DNA of 64,000 nucleotides, taken from NCBI GenBank assembly GCA_965277875.1, contig CBDIDV010000002.1, positions 3,720,001 through 3,784,000 on the forward strand, given 5' to 3'. Source of the DNA: CAWFQB01 sp965277875. GTDB taxonomy: Bacteria > Armatimonadota > Chthonomonadetes > Chthonomonadales > Chthonomonadaceae. The notes under the pieces were generated by a model. The model saw nothing but the letters and a program-made list of their open reading frames with translations, was not told where the DNA came from and searched no databases. Positions 8,198 to 16,549 of the stretch are shown here, piece by piece; position 1 is the first letter of the stretch, and each line of letters opens with the position of its first letter. Position numbers and translations under genes: made by a program.

Positions 8198-8767
8198 GGT
8201 GTATTGTGTCCTCCGAGGAACGATAAACAGCGAGAGATGAAATGACACCGACAATCCTGTCCTAAGATGGGCGCGGAACCGCTGCGCGTCGGGAAGGAAC
8301 CTGACGGGCGCGGACTCATCGGCGCGGCGGCTTTAGACGGGTCGGCATTGCGTGTATGCGACAACGGCAGCGTTGTCGGGCAGCGATCATTACAGCTTTG
8401 GAGTTGCGAAGGTGAGGCGTTGGCAGCGCTGCCATGCTGGCCTGCGCCGTGACGCGCAAGCCGACCTGTATTACAGTGTGGCTGGCGGCAGGCCCGGCGG
8501 ACAATCGCTCGCAAAGACCATTCTTCGCAAACGAAAGCCCCGAACCAGCCGCAGAACTAGAGAAGCAGGGTGTGGTACACCCGGTGGGAGCGAGCGGCGC
8601 AGGGTGAGAGCCGTCTCGCTCAAAGCGCGGGCCGGCGAGAGTGTGCCGACAAGCGCAAAACAGAACAACCCGTTATACAACAAATCCGTTATGTGACAGG
8701 CTTAGAAAACTCAAATCAGTTGAGAACGAAATCCGCTTCCAACAAACCCGATCAAAGCGGCTTGCCC
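8198..8767 (-). promoter_or_regulatory. Long hairpin-rich leader of the porin-amt-glnK operon; candidate ANTAR target
   Basis: There is no convincing ORF in this 570-bp gap. Strong inverted repeats occur at 8588-8621 (7-bp GAGCGAG/CTCGCTC plus 4-bp CGGC/GCCG around one bulge), 8568-8582 (GGGTGT/ACACCC), 8421-8434 (TGGCAGCGCTGCCA) and 8359-8378 (CGACAACG/CGTTGTCG, 4-nt loop). ANTAR regulators act by binding paired RNA hairpins in leaders of nitrogen genes, and one is encoded immediately upstream. I could not identify the canonical pair of hexaloops with A1 and G4, so the target assignment is inference. Confidence 0.45.
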
Positions 8768-9376
8768 TTAGCGTGGGCGCTTTGTGTCGGGCGCTTCGTC
8801 GCAAACGCCGCTGCTTAACAGGATGCACTCGGCGATTTCGCGCACGGGCCGCGCGCTCGCAAACGCCTGCGCGTTCAGCCTGCGGTACGCTTCCTGATCG
8901 GTAATATCATGGCGATCCATGAGCAGGCGCTTGGCGCGTCCGACCAGACGGTTCGTCTCGATCTGATCCTGCGCCATGTCCCGCGCGTTTTCCAGGGCGC
9001 GCAGTTCGCGCCAGCGCGTAATGGCGATTTCGATGGCCGGCTGAAGTTCCTGCTGCCGAAACGGTTTGACCAGATAGGCCAGAACGCCCGCGCGACCGGC
9101 CTGTTCCAAGAGAGGAATGTCGCTGTACCCTGTCAGCATCAGGACGGGGCCAATCCGTTCCTGGCTGATGATCTGCGCGGCCTCCAGCCCGTTCAGACCG
9201 GGCATCATCACATCCAGAATGATCAGGTCGGGGCGCAGCCGCCGCGCCAGATGGCAGGCGGCCTCGCCATTGTCGGCCTCCCCGATGATGGCGTGTCCGA
9301 GGGCTTCCAGCGTGTGGCGCAGGTCCAGGCGCAGTACGGCGTCATCGTCCGCAATGATTATCTTTCCCTGGTGCAT
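8768..9376 (-). CDS. Response regulator with ANTAR RNA-binding output domain
   Basis: About 202 residues. The N-terminal receiver domain has the acidic pair in IIIADDD, the phosphoacceptor aspartate in LIILDVMMPG, the Thr of MLTGY and the lysine of LVKPF. A coiled linker (RELRALENARDMAQDQIE) leads to a C-terminal ANTAR helix bundle with RAKRLLMDRHDITDQEAYRRL. ANTAR proteins (AmiR, NasR, EutV) prevent transcription termination by binding leader RNA and commonly control nitrogen use. The start is taken at the ATG at 9376, just before the receiver; a GTG at 9445 would add 23 poorly conserved residues. It is upstream of and co-directional with the porin-amt-glnK genes. No partner kinase is visible here. 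Confidence 0.9.
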   Translation of the reverse strand: MHQGKIIIADDDAVLRLDLRHTLEALGHAIIGEADNGEAACHLARRLRPDLIILDVMMPGLNGLEAAQIISQERIGPVLMLTGYSDIPLLEQAGRAGVLAYLVKPFRQQELQPAIEIAITRWRELRALENARDMAQDQIETNRLVGRAKRLLMDRHDITDQEAYRRLNAQAFASARPVREIAECILLSSGVCDEAPDTKRPR

Positions 9377-9765
9377 GTTTTCCGATGGGATGCCTGCGGG
9401 CGTCGTCGCCTGGGGCAGGCATGGCTGACAAAACAGCGCAAACACAACTTATCTATGCCAATCCAACTAAACCAATCAAATAAGGTGCAGCAACTCTGCT
9501 GTGGCGCAAATTATAACAGGTTACGCGCGTAATGTCAATTGGCTGAACGTTTTTTGGTAATTTGCGGTAAAGTTTTTGTACGTATGCCCGAATCGAATGA
9601 CCGAACCGGAGCGAAACGCGCGTTGTCGGAACGGCCCGGCCCGCAACGCTTCCGGACTGGAATTACTTTCGGCAGGGTTTCCAGTATACTGATAAGCAGT
9701 CCAACCGGGAAAACTCCGGCAGACACCACAAAAATAGATCATGCAGCATCAGGAATTTAAGCGCT
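9377..9765. other. Divergent intergenic region
   Basis: This is an AT-richer spacer between the minus-strand ANTAR regulator and the plus-strand ATP-grasp gene. It should hold promoters for both. I see only short ORFs without coding character and no clear repeat or RNA. Confidence 0.5.
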
Positions 9766-10731
9766 ATGACTACAAATAACAAACCCTTTGCCATCTACCA
9801 TGAGCATCCCGACTGGTTCCGGCCCCTTTTCGCGGAACTGGAACGACGCGGCCTGCCCTACGTGAAACTGGACGCCCGCCGGCACACTTACGATCCCGCG
9901 TCTACGCAGGATGCCGCGCAGTACAGCCTGGTCTTCAACCGCATGAGTCCGTCCGCGTATCTGAGGGACGCGGGCAACAGCCTGTTTTACACGCTCGGCT
10001 GGCTGGCCCATCTGGAGCGGCAGGGACTGCGCGTCGTCAATGGGTATCAGGCGTACACGGTCGAGACGAATAAGGCCCTGCAACTGCAAATGATGCAGAC
10101 GCTTGGCATCGCGTACCCTGCCGCCCGCGTCATCAACCACCCGCACCTTGCGCCCATAGCGGCGGAAGGGCTGCGCTTTCCGGTAGTAGTAAAGGCCAAC
10201 ATCGGCGGCAGCGGCGCGGGCATCGTGCGCTACGACGACATGGCGCAGTTAAAGCAGGCGGCGCAGAACGGCGAGATTGACCTGGGCATAGACAGCACGG
10301 CCCTGGTGCAGGAGTACGTTCCGGCGCGGGGCGGCTACATCACGCGCATCGAAACGCTGGGCGGCAAATACCTGTACGCCATCAACGTCTATACCAATGG
10401 CGACAGCTTCAACCTGTGTCCCGCCGACATCTGCCAGACCAGCGGCGGCGTGGCGCTGGCCCGCAACGCCTGCGCCCTGGACGCGCCCAAAAGCGGCCTG
10501 ACAGTCGAGGCGACCACGCCCACGCCCGACATCATCCACGCGGTCGAGCAGATCATGCAGGCCGCAAAGATAGACGTGGGCGGCATCGAGATCATGGTGG
10601 ATGACCGGGACGGGCGCGTGGTGTACTACGATGTCAACGCCCTGTCCAACTTCGTTGCCGACGCGCGCCGCGTGATTGGTTTCGACCCGCACGAGCGTCT
10701 GGTAGATTATTTGATGGCGGAGGCGCGATAA
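9766..10731 (+). CDS. RimK-like ATP-grasp ligase
   Basis: A 321-residue ATP-grasp protein. The central ATP-binding lobe has FPVVVKANIGGSGAGIVRYD (P-loop-like glycine-rich segment with the phosphate-contacting lysine). The strand LVQEYVP follows. The C-terminal metal-binding end reads VGGIEIMVDD then VYYDVNALSNF, which supplies the Glu/Asn ligands. The family couples a carboxylate to an amine or thiol through an acyl-phosphate; the substrate is unknown. The next gene, a flavin monooxygenase, starts one nucleotide after the stop codon, so the two are almost certainly co-translated and may act in one small-molecule pathway. No signal peptide, so cytoplasmic. Confidence 0.85.
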   Translation: MTTNNKPFAIYHEHPDWFRPLFAELERRGLPYVKLDARRHTYDPASTQDAAQYSLVFNRMSPSAYLRDAGNSLFYTLGWLAHLERQGLRVVNGYQAYTVETNKALQLQMMQTLGIAYPAARVINHPHLAPIAAEGLRFPVVVKANIGGSGAGIVRYDDMAQLKQAAQNGEIDLGIDSTALVQEYVPARGGYITRIETLGGKYLYAINVYTNGDSFNLCPADICQTSGGVALARNACALDAPKSGLTVEATTPTPDIIHAVEQIMQAAKIDVGGIEIMVDDRDGRVVYYDVNALSNFVADARRVIGFDPHERLVDYLMAEAR

Positions 10732-10732
10732 C

Positions 10733-11794
10733 ATGAGATACGGATACTGGCTGCCCGTGTTTGGCGGGTGGCTGCGGAATGTGGAACGTGAGAACATGGC
10801 GGCGACGTGGGAATACGCGTCCAAAGTGGCCCGCCGCGCCGAGCAGATCGGCTATGACCTGTGCCTTGTGGCCGAACTGAACCTCAACGACATCAATGGC
10901 GCAGATGCCCCGACCCTGGATGCGTGGTCAACTGCTGCCGCCCTTGCCGCCGTCACGCAGACGCAGGAGATCATGGTTGCGGTGCGGCCCACGTTCCATT
11001 CACCGGCCCTGCTCGCGAAGCAGGCGGCGAATATAGATCAGATCAGCAAGGGGCGGCTGTCGCTCAACGTGGTCAGTTCGTGGTGGGCGGACGAGGCCAA
11101 AAAGTACGGCGTCCAGTTCGAGCAGCACGAGGATCGGTACGCCCGCACCGAGGAGTGGCTGACCGTCTTAAATGGCGTGTGGCAGGCGGATCACTTTTCG
11201 CACGAAGGCCGCTATTATCGCGTCGAGGACAATATCTTACAGCCCAAGCCGGTGAGCAGGAGGAAACAGGGGGGAACCGATCCGAAAACCGCGCCTGACA
11301 GACCCTTGTTGTACGCGGGAGGCGAATCGGACGCGGCGAAGAACCTGATCGCGCGGACGTGCGACGGGTATGTGATGCACGGTGACCCGCCCGCCAAGAT
11401 CGGCGAGCGCATCGCGGACATGAAGCGCCGGCGCGAGGGCTTCGGGCTTGGCCCGATGCTGTACGGCGTGGCGGGATACGGCATCGTGCGCGACACCGAG
11501 GCCGAGGCGCAGGCCGAGAAAGAGCGTATCACGGATGTCAAGAGTTCGGCTGCGGGCTACGCCAACTATCAGCAGTGGCTGTCCGGCACAAAGCTGGAAC
11601 AGCAGGTGTCGCTGGAAGATTATAGCGTGTCCAACAGGGGCCTGCGCTCCGGCCTAGTCGGTACGCCCGCTCAGGTGCAGGATAAAGTGGGCGAGTTCGA
11701 GGCGGTCGGCATAGATTTCCTGCTGCTGCAATGCAGTCCGCAGTTGGAAGAAATGGAACGCTTCTCGCAGGCCGTCATTTATTCATCGGCCTAA
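10733..11794 (+). CDS. LLM-class flavin-dependent monooxygenase (SsuD-like)
   Basis: A 353-residue bacterial-luciferase-type TIM barrel. The N-terminus GYWLPVFGGWLRN, the segment RPTFHSPALLAKQAANID and the active-site region LSLNVVSSWWADEAKKYG followed by HEDRYARTEEW are typical of the alkanesulfonate / dimethylsulfone monooxygenase branch. Such enzymes use FMNH2 from a separate reductase to cleave C-S bonds or oxidise related substrates. It begins one nucleotide after the ATP-grasp stop. The last roughly 230 bp recur at about 91% identity at 13490-13717 as a truncated copy, with the ankyrin and nucleotidyltransferase genes in between. Confidence 0.9.
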   Translation: MRYGYWLPVFGGWLRNVERENMAATWEYASKVARRAEQIGYDLCLVAELNLNDINGADAPTLDAWSTAAALAAVTQTQEIMVAVRPTFHSPALLAKQAANIDQISKGRLSLNVVSSWWADEAKKYGVQFEQHEDRYARTEEWLTVLNGVWQADHFSHEGRYYRVEDNILQPKPVSRRKQGGTDPKTAPDRPLLYAGGESDAAKNLIARTCDGYVMHGDPPAKIGERIADMKRRREGFGLGPMLYGVAGYGIVRDTEAEAQAEKERITDVKSSAAGYANYQQWLSGTKLEQQVSLEDYSVSNRGLRSGLVGTPAQVQDKVGEFEAVGIDFLLLQCSPQLEEMERFSQAVIYSSA

Positions 11795-11915
11795 GAGCAT
11801 CCGTCCGACAAATTGCATACTCGCTGCGGTCTCGGAGCCTAAACAAGAAGGGCGTGTCAAAACTAACATTATTGTATTCACACCCGCCTTGATTTTTCGT
11901 GAGCAGAAAAGCCCT

Positions 11916-12725
11916 ATGCCGAATGATCCTGAAAAACCGCCCCGCGATCCCGTTCTATCACGCACGATAAAAGTGCCACCTCGGATGACCATAATCCGCC
12001 ATTATGATACTGCCAACGATATGTTGTGCAGCGCGGTACATTTCGAGGATCTGGATACGGAACAAGCCAGAGTTGCCTTAGACGCGGGCGCGGACGTAAA
12101 CGCAACCTGCCGGGGACAGGGTGGGACGCCGCTGATTTCTGCGGCTTATGGAAGTAACATCGCCTTGATTCGCTTGCTCTTGGAGCGTGGCGCGGATGTC
12201 AATGCCCGCGGTGAGTATGGGCGAACAGCTTTAATGGAAGCGGCAAGAGGAGGGTCTGCCAGGGTCGTTTCCGCTCTTCTGAAGCATGGATCCGATATTG
12301 AAGCGCGTGACGATGGCGGAATGACGGCTTTGCACAACGCCGCTGCTGATGACAGTCCACGAGCAATCCGTGTTTTGATAAAAGCCGGGGCCAGCGTAGA
12401 GGCCAGAGACAACGAAGGTAAAACCCCTGTTATACACGCTGTTCATTGGCAGCGCAACCTTCCTGCCAGACTTCTCATCGGAAACGGCGCGGATGTCAAC
12501 GCAAAAAGCGACAACGAAAATTCGGTGCTGCAATGGTTCTGGCAGCCACCTCCTTATTGCAGCATGACGCAGGAGCAGTGGCGCGCCGATGTGCAGCAAT
12601 CAAATTTTCGAGTAACCTGGCTGCGGTATCAGTTATGCCGAATAAATGAGAGCGTCTGGGGCAATCTGGCATACGAGTGTGGAGTTCTTTACAAAATGTT
12701 GAAGGACGCTGGCGCAAGAGACTGA
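11916..12725 (+). CDS. Ankyrin-repeat protein
   Basis: About 269 residues with at least four to five ankyrin repeats from about residue 45. Examples are GGTPLISAAYGSNIALIRLL, YGRTALMEAARGGSARVVSA and GMTALHNAAADDSPRAIRVL. These have the usual TPLHxAA and LLxxGADVNA features. Ankyrin arrays mediate protein-protein contacts; no enzymatic domain is visible. The C-terminal 70 residues (WFWQPPPYCSMTQEQWRADV onward) are not repeats. The start at 11916 (ATG) is preferred over an upstream TTG at 11889. GC and codon choice are lower than in flanking genes, consistent with acquisition together with the next two genes. Confidence 0.85.
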   Translation: MPNDPEKPPRDPVLSRTIKVPPRMTIIRHYDTANDMLCSAVHFEDLDTEQARVALDAGADVNATCRGQGGTPLISAAYGSNIALIRLLLERGADVNARGEYGRTALMEAARGGSARVVSALLKHGSDIEARDDGGMTALHNAAADDSPRAIRVLIKAGASVEARDNEGKTPVIHAVHWQRNLPARLLIGNGADVNAKSDNENSVLQWFWQPPPYCSMTQEQWRADVQQSNFRVTWLRYQLCRINESVWGNLAYECGVLYKMLKDAGARD

Positions 12726-12729
12726 AAGG

Positions 12730-12960
12730 TCATGCGGCGGCGCCGACACTAACGGCGTCATCGAGCGCGTCAAGCGTCTGGTTGACATACGCGCTGATGG
12801 TTTCTTCTAGGCGTCGTATTTCTTCCAGCGGGCCTTCCGCCATAAGCGCGAACTGCTGACGGCTTTTGGGAAGAACTTCTGTGTGCAGGGCCATTAGCGC
12901 GCGAACCATGCGATCCATTTGCTCACATGCCTGCTGGAGAAGGGCGTCATCCGTACTCAT
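12730..12960 (-). CDS. Small helical protein, partner of nucleotidyltransferase-like gene
   Basis: A 76-residue, predicted all-helical protein (ACEQMDRMVRALMALHTEVL ... LEEIRRLEETISAYVNQTL) of no family I recognise. Its ATG overlaps the stop codon of the upstream nucleotidyltransferase-like gene as ATGA, so the two are translationally coupled. Small helical partners of MNT nucleotidyltransferases are often HEPN toxins, but the HEPN RxxxxH motif is not visible here. I therefore leave its role open: antitoxin, toxin or structural partner. Confidence 0.65.
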   Translation of the reverse strand: MSTDDALLQQACEQMDRMVRALMALHTEVLPKSRQQFALMAEGPLEEIRRLEETISAYVNQTLDALDDAVSVGAAA

Positions 12961-13403
12961 AATGTGATCCTTAATATGCCTTTGCTGAGTGCAGGCTTGG
13001 AACGTACTTGTTGGAAAAACGTTGTGTATTCAATATACTCTGCCGATCCTTCTCGCGCGACAAGCAGATCAAAGCCGTGCTTCCGCCGGACATGCCAATT
13101 TGAAATGGCATTTGCCTGAAAAGGGCGTAAGTCAATGCTGAAATCATGGTCGGTCTGCAAAACCGCGATCATGTCCACATCGTTTGGGGACGCTTCTACA
13201 GTAACAAAGCTGCCATCAACAATGAGGGCTTGAAGCAGACCGCTAAATTTTGCTTCCTCAACATACTCTTCAAGTCGCGCAAAGAGTTCCGGGCGACGAT
13301 TGCTGGTCTGGAAGCTGCCAAAGTGTTTCTTGAGTTCTGCCAGGGTACATTCATGGATCCCTGGGGGCAATAAACCCTCTGCAAGAAGTTCCGGTATGGG
13401 CAT
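12957..13403 (-). CDS. Minimal nucleotidyltransferase-like protein (DUF6932-type)
   Basis: A 148-residue protein with the nucleotidyltransferase signature: GSFVTVEASPNDVDMIAVL, that is GS followed after about ten residues by the metal-binding DxD. The N-terminus (MPIPELLAEGLLPPGIHECT) is typical of DUF6932-type proteins. The ribosome site AGAGGG lies 7 nt from the ATG. It overlaps a 76-aa gene by four bases, a layout seen in type II or VII toxin-antitoxin pairs where MNT enzymes AMPylate a partner. A decayed second copy lies at 14480-14587. Function as a TA antitoxin or toxin is inference. Confidence 0.75.
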   Translation of the reverse strand: MPIPELLAEGLLPPGIHECTLAELKKHFGSFQTSNRRPELFARLEEYVEEAKFSGLLQALIVDGSFVTVEASPNDVDMIAVLQTDHDFSIDLRPFQANAISNWHVRRKHGFDLLVAREGSAEYIEYTTFFQQVRSKPALSKGILRITL

Positions 13404-13479
13404 AAACGTCCCTCTGCATTCGGAACGCGCGCGTACTGCAATTCATTATACACCGGAGAGTGTTAAAAAGTCTTGCATT

Positions 13480-13729
13480 GGGCTGCGCGAATTACCAGCA
13501 GTGGCTGTCCGGCACAAAGCTGGAACAGCAGGTGTCGCTGGAAGATTATAGCGTGTCCAACAGGGGTCTGCGTTCCGGCCTGGTCGGTACGCCCGCTCAG
13601 GTGCAGGATAAAGTGGGCGAGTTCGAGGCGGTCGGCGTAGATTTCCTCCTGCTGCAATGCAGCCCGCAACTGGAAGAAATGGAACGCTTTTCCCAATCTG
13701 TCATTTACCCGACAGCCGCGCACAGTTGA
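13480..13729 (+). pseudogene. Truncated 3' copy of the LLM monooxygenase
   Basis: This matches the last 75 or so codons of the monooxygenase at 10733-11794. Identity is about 91% over 13490-13717, and the homology probably extends slightly upstream. Most differences are synonymous; Ile to Val and a few C-terminal changes are the only replacements. No 5' portion of the gene is present, so it is a remnant. The excess of synonymous changes implies that the copy evolved as a functional gene before truncation, or came from another strain's allele. Confidence 0.88.
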
Positions 13730-13839
13730 GCGTCACAATGGCTCGTACCTGCCGTATCCTGACTGTATCCTGCCCCATTCAGGTTTATGTATGCTTGCTC
13801 GCGTTCTGTTGGGATAGGAAATTGTCCCGGAGGATGCAA

Positions 13840-14424
13840 ATGTTAAGACGGTGTGGATTGACTTTCGCAGGACTATGCTTGACGGGCGTTTCGGCTTTCG
13901 CCGCATCGCCATCGCTCGCCGCCTTGCCGCCGGACCTTCTTTCCACTGTCCGTGAAATACAGGCTGCGTATACCCGCAAAGATGTCGAGGGCATCCTCAG
14001 CCATTATGCCCCCGACTGCACTTTTCTCATGAGCGGAGTCTCTGATAAACTACATGATTTTCACGTCGTGGGGCGCAAGACACCGCAAGCAAAGCATTCT
14101 CCGAAGCGTCATGATCTCGCCGGGGAACGTCAGGAACTGCAGCGTATTTGGTCTGACCCTGTGGGATCACGGCTGTCGCCGCTTTCAACGCTCCCTTACC
14201 CTGTTGAGGCGGTAGATTTTACCTCCTATGTTGAGAAGGCGACTTCAAACCGCAAAGTCACGGAGCTGCGACTGACCATAGAGCATGTACTTCTGCTCTA
14301 TCAGGGACAGGCTATATCGTCGCGCCACGAGGTGGATGAGGAAGTGTGGGTCAAGGGCGCACAGGGCTGGAAACTCAAACGCCGCACAATGGATGTGGGA
14401 GCAATGTGGACGGACTACTCTTAA
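13840..14424 (+). CDS. Secreted NTF2/SnoaL-like protein
   Basis: A 194-residue protein with an N-terminal signal peptide (MLRRCGLTFAGLCL ... SAFAASPS). It then has a cone-shaped NTF2-like fold pattern: a first helix VREIQAAYTRKDVEGILSHY, then APDCTFLM, a mid-region VDFTSYVEKA, strands TELRLTIEHVLLLYQG, and a final EEVWVKGAQGWKLKRRTM. This is the layout of DUF4440/SnoaL-like domains. The ATG at 13840 is preferred, with CGGAGG 6 nt upstream. Catalytic activity cannot be assigned. It lies between the truncated monooxygenase and a decayed nucleotidyltransferase fragment, inside the accessory patch. Confidence 0.72.
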   Translation: MLRRCGLTFAGLCLTGVSAFAASPSLAALPPDLLSTVREIQAAYTRKDVEGILSHYAPDCTFLMSGVSDKLHDFHVVGRKTPQAKHSPKRHDLAGERQELQRIWSDPVGSRLSPLSTLPYPVEAVDFTSYVEKATSNRKVTELRLTIEHVLLLYQGQAISSRHEVDEEVWVKGAQGWKLKRRTMDVGAMWTDYS

Positions 14425-14479
14425 ACGAACATAACCCCGTAGTGCGGGGGGCTTGTCCTCCGCCGGTTCGCCAATCGAA

Positions 14480-14587
14480 ACATATACCTCGTTTGCGCCG
14501 AACAAACCGATTAAAAACTACGTTCGCCTGAGGAGAGCGCAGCGCTGAGATCGTGGTCAGGCTGCAAAACAGCCGTAGATATGGCAT
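14480..14587 (-). pseudogene. Decayed fragment of a second DUF6932-type nucleotidyltransferase
   Basis: On the minus strand, one frame reads AVLQPDHDLS and a shifted frame continues LRSPQANVVFNRFVRRKRG. The intact gene at 12957-13403 reads AVLQTDHDFS then LRPFQANAISNWHVRRKHG. Nucleotide similarity across the DxD-to-VRRK region is evident, but the frame is broken and neither end is present. Confidence 0.7.
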
Positions 14588-14680
14588 TAAGTGACGCCCT
14601 TAGAGACAAACGGGCAGGCGTAATCCTCTGCTTGTTTGGAGAACTGTCGGCGGGTACGGATCAAGTACGGTTTGGTCGTG

Positions 14681-15268
14681 TCAGGGATACCTCGCCAACT
14701 GCTTCTGCGCCCCGTCCACGATGCGCGCGTCGCCGGACTGTACGACAATCTGCCACTGCTGGCGGGCTTCAGCGCGCTTGTTCAACTTGACGAGCGCATT
14801 GCCCAGATAATAATGTGCAAAGGCGCTGTTGGGAGCGATCTGCAAGGCCGTGTTCAGGGGAGCCAGCGCCTCTTGATACCGATGTAAAAGGATGCGAGCG
14901 CGTCCCAACTCCACGTAGGGATCTTCCCACTCCGGTTTGAGACGTATGGCTTCCTGGCATTCGGCTTCGTAGCGCGCATTATCTTTCTTCTGGCTGTAAG
15001 CGCGTCCCAGCACCAGATGCCCGCCGGCATGATTGGGGTCGAGGCGTAATCCCTCCTGAAGTTCCACAATAGCGGCATCCGGCTGTCCGCTGTCGCCCAG
15101 TTTGGCTCCGGCCTCCAGATGCTGCGTTGCGGCCTGCTGCGCCGCGCTGTCAGCAGGACGCTGTCCCGCAGTATGGTCAGAATGACAGCCGCCCAGCAGG
15201 CTAAAAATGGCAGCAGCGGCAGCGCAAAGGGAGGCGTTGAGAGGGGTTTTTCTGGTGTTCACGTTCAT
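14681..15268 (-). CDS. TPR-repeat lipoprotein
   Basis: A 195-residue protein. Its signal peptide ends in the lipobox-like SLLGGC near residue 28, so it is probably membrane anchored. Then follow about four tetratricopeptide repeats (AAIVELQEGLRLDPNHAGGH, YVELGRARILLHRYQEALAP, YYLGNALVKLNKRAEARQQW). TPR lipoproteins scaffold envelope complexes, but the partner is unknown. The start at 15268 has AAAGGA upstream; a longer in-frame start at 15301 lacks one. It is on the opposite strand to the accessory patch and has ordinary GC content. Confidence 0.8.
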   Translation of the reverse strand: MNVNTRKTPLNASLCAAAAAIFSLLGGCHSDHTAGQRPADSAAQQAATQHLEAGAKLGDSGQPDAAIVELQEGLRLDPNHAGGHLVLGRAYSQKKDNARYEAECQEAIRLKPEWEDPYVELGRARILLHRYQEALAPLNTALQIAPNSAFAHYYLGNALVKLNKRAEARQQWQIVVQSGDARIVDGAQKQLARYP

Positions 15269-15364
15269 AATAGTCCTTTTTTGCGACTCGCTCAACATCA
15301 AGAGGTGACGCGCGGGTACGTGGAATAAAGTTTTGGCCCTTCAAGCGCGGCCTCGCCCGCCGCC

Positions 15365-16132
15365 CTATGTTGACATCCAGCTTCCGCCGGTCACGGGGAT
15401 GGTCACGCCAGTTAAATAGTTGGCGGCGTCGGAGGCGAGGAACAGGGCCACGCCCGCTACATCTTCGACGCTTGCGATGCGCCCCAGCGGGATCTGACCC
15501 AGGATGTCCCTAGACATGGTCGCCATGCCCTCGCGGGCCATTGCGGTCTCCACCCAGCCCGGCGCGATGCAGTACGACAGGATGTTGTTGTGCGCTTCGG
15601 CGCGGGCCAGGCAGCGCGTCAGATTGACCATGCCCGCTTTGCTCACGGCATACGCGGGCGCTTCGGTCTCGGCCCGAAACGCCGAGCGGGACGCGATGTT
15701 GATGATCTTGCCGCCGCCCTGCCGCTTCATGTGAGGCAGCGCGCAAAACGTGGCGTTGACCGCGCTCATCAGATTGGTGTCTAAGGTACGCTGCCAGCCG
15801 GCCTGCCAGTCCACGTAATCCGGCGTGTCGAACGGCACGGCCTCAAAAACGCCCGCATTGTTGACCAGGACATCCAGCCTTCCGAACGCATCTACCACGC
15901 TTTCCACCATCCCGCGCACGGCGTCGGGTAGGGCGACATCGGCCTGCACCACAATATGCGGGCCAGCCGCGCAGTCGGGCAGACTCGCCACGACCGCGCG
16001 GGCTTCGGCCTCGCTCCCATTATAATGCACGGCCACGCGCATTCCACGCCGGGCATAGGCGCGGGCAATCGCGCTTCCGATGCCCCGCGACGCCCCCGTA
16101 ACAAGCGCGGTTCGTCCTTGCAGTTCTTCCAT
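15365..16132 (-). CDS. Short-chain dehydrogenase/reductase (FabG-like)
   Basis: A 255-residue classical SDR. It has the cofactor motif TGASRGIG near residue 12, the NNAG structural motif, the catalytic serine in NIASRSAF, YAVSK with catalytic Tyr and Lys, and the C-terminal GVTIPVTGG typical of 3-ketoacyl reductase-like members. It uses NAD(P)H on a carbonyl or hydroxyl substrate that cannot be specified. The start at 16132 has AAGGA upstream; the longer reading to 16297 adds 55 residues of non-family sequence and is rejected. Confidence 0.9.
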   Translation of the reverse strand: MEELQGRTALVTGASRGIGSAIARAYARRGMRVAVHYNGSEAEARAVVASLPDCAAGPHIVVQADVALPDAVRGMVESVVDAFGRLDVLVNNAGVFEAVPFDTPDYVDWQAGWQRTLDTNLMSAVNATFCALPHMKRQGGGKIINIASRSAFRAETEAPAYAVSKAGMVNLTRCLARAEAHNNILSYCIAPGWVETAMAREGMATMSRDILGQIPLGRIASVEDVAGVALFLASDAANYLTGVTIPVTGGSWMST

Positions 16133-16549
16133 GCCTTTATTCCTTCTATCCCTGCTTGCTATCCCTGCTTGCCCGTCCCTGATGGAAGGGTTGGGGCAAA
16201 CCGTTTTTTGTGCTGAATTGTACCCTGCCGTGTCGTCTGCGCCTGCGTTCTCGCGCCGGAATTTTGTGTGATCCTGATCCCTGTGTGGACGCGCCACTTG
16301 ATTTTCGCCACATCCATAAACGTATCCGCGACGCGCGCAGAAGCGCAGCCACAGGTATAATAGAAAGTATAAACCAAGTATAAACCAAGTACAAACCTTC
16401 GCGTCTCAGTAGAACGAACGCGGGTGCGTGGAACGGCGACGGGCGCAACAGGAACAACCGCGAACAGACAACCATGAACGCGGATGTTCGTAAACGAACA
16501 CAAGTTGACACAAACAGCGGCGCGGGAGTTCAGCGAGGAGCAAGACAAC
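16133..16549. other. Intergenic region
   Basis: A 417-bp stretch between the SDR and the small Os1348-like gene. It includes the short direct repeat AGTATAAACCA (two copies near 16366-16390). No ORF with coding character was seen. Confidence 0.5.

Noticed and set aside
8461..8520. Possible cobalamin riboswitch (CCTGCC near GCCACACTG on the minus strand)
   Set aside because: The core elements are in the wrong order and spacing, and no B12-related gene is nearby.
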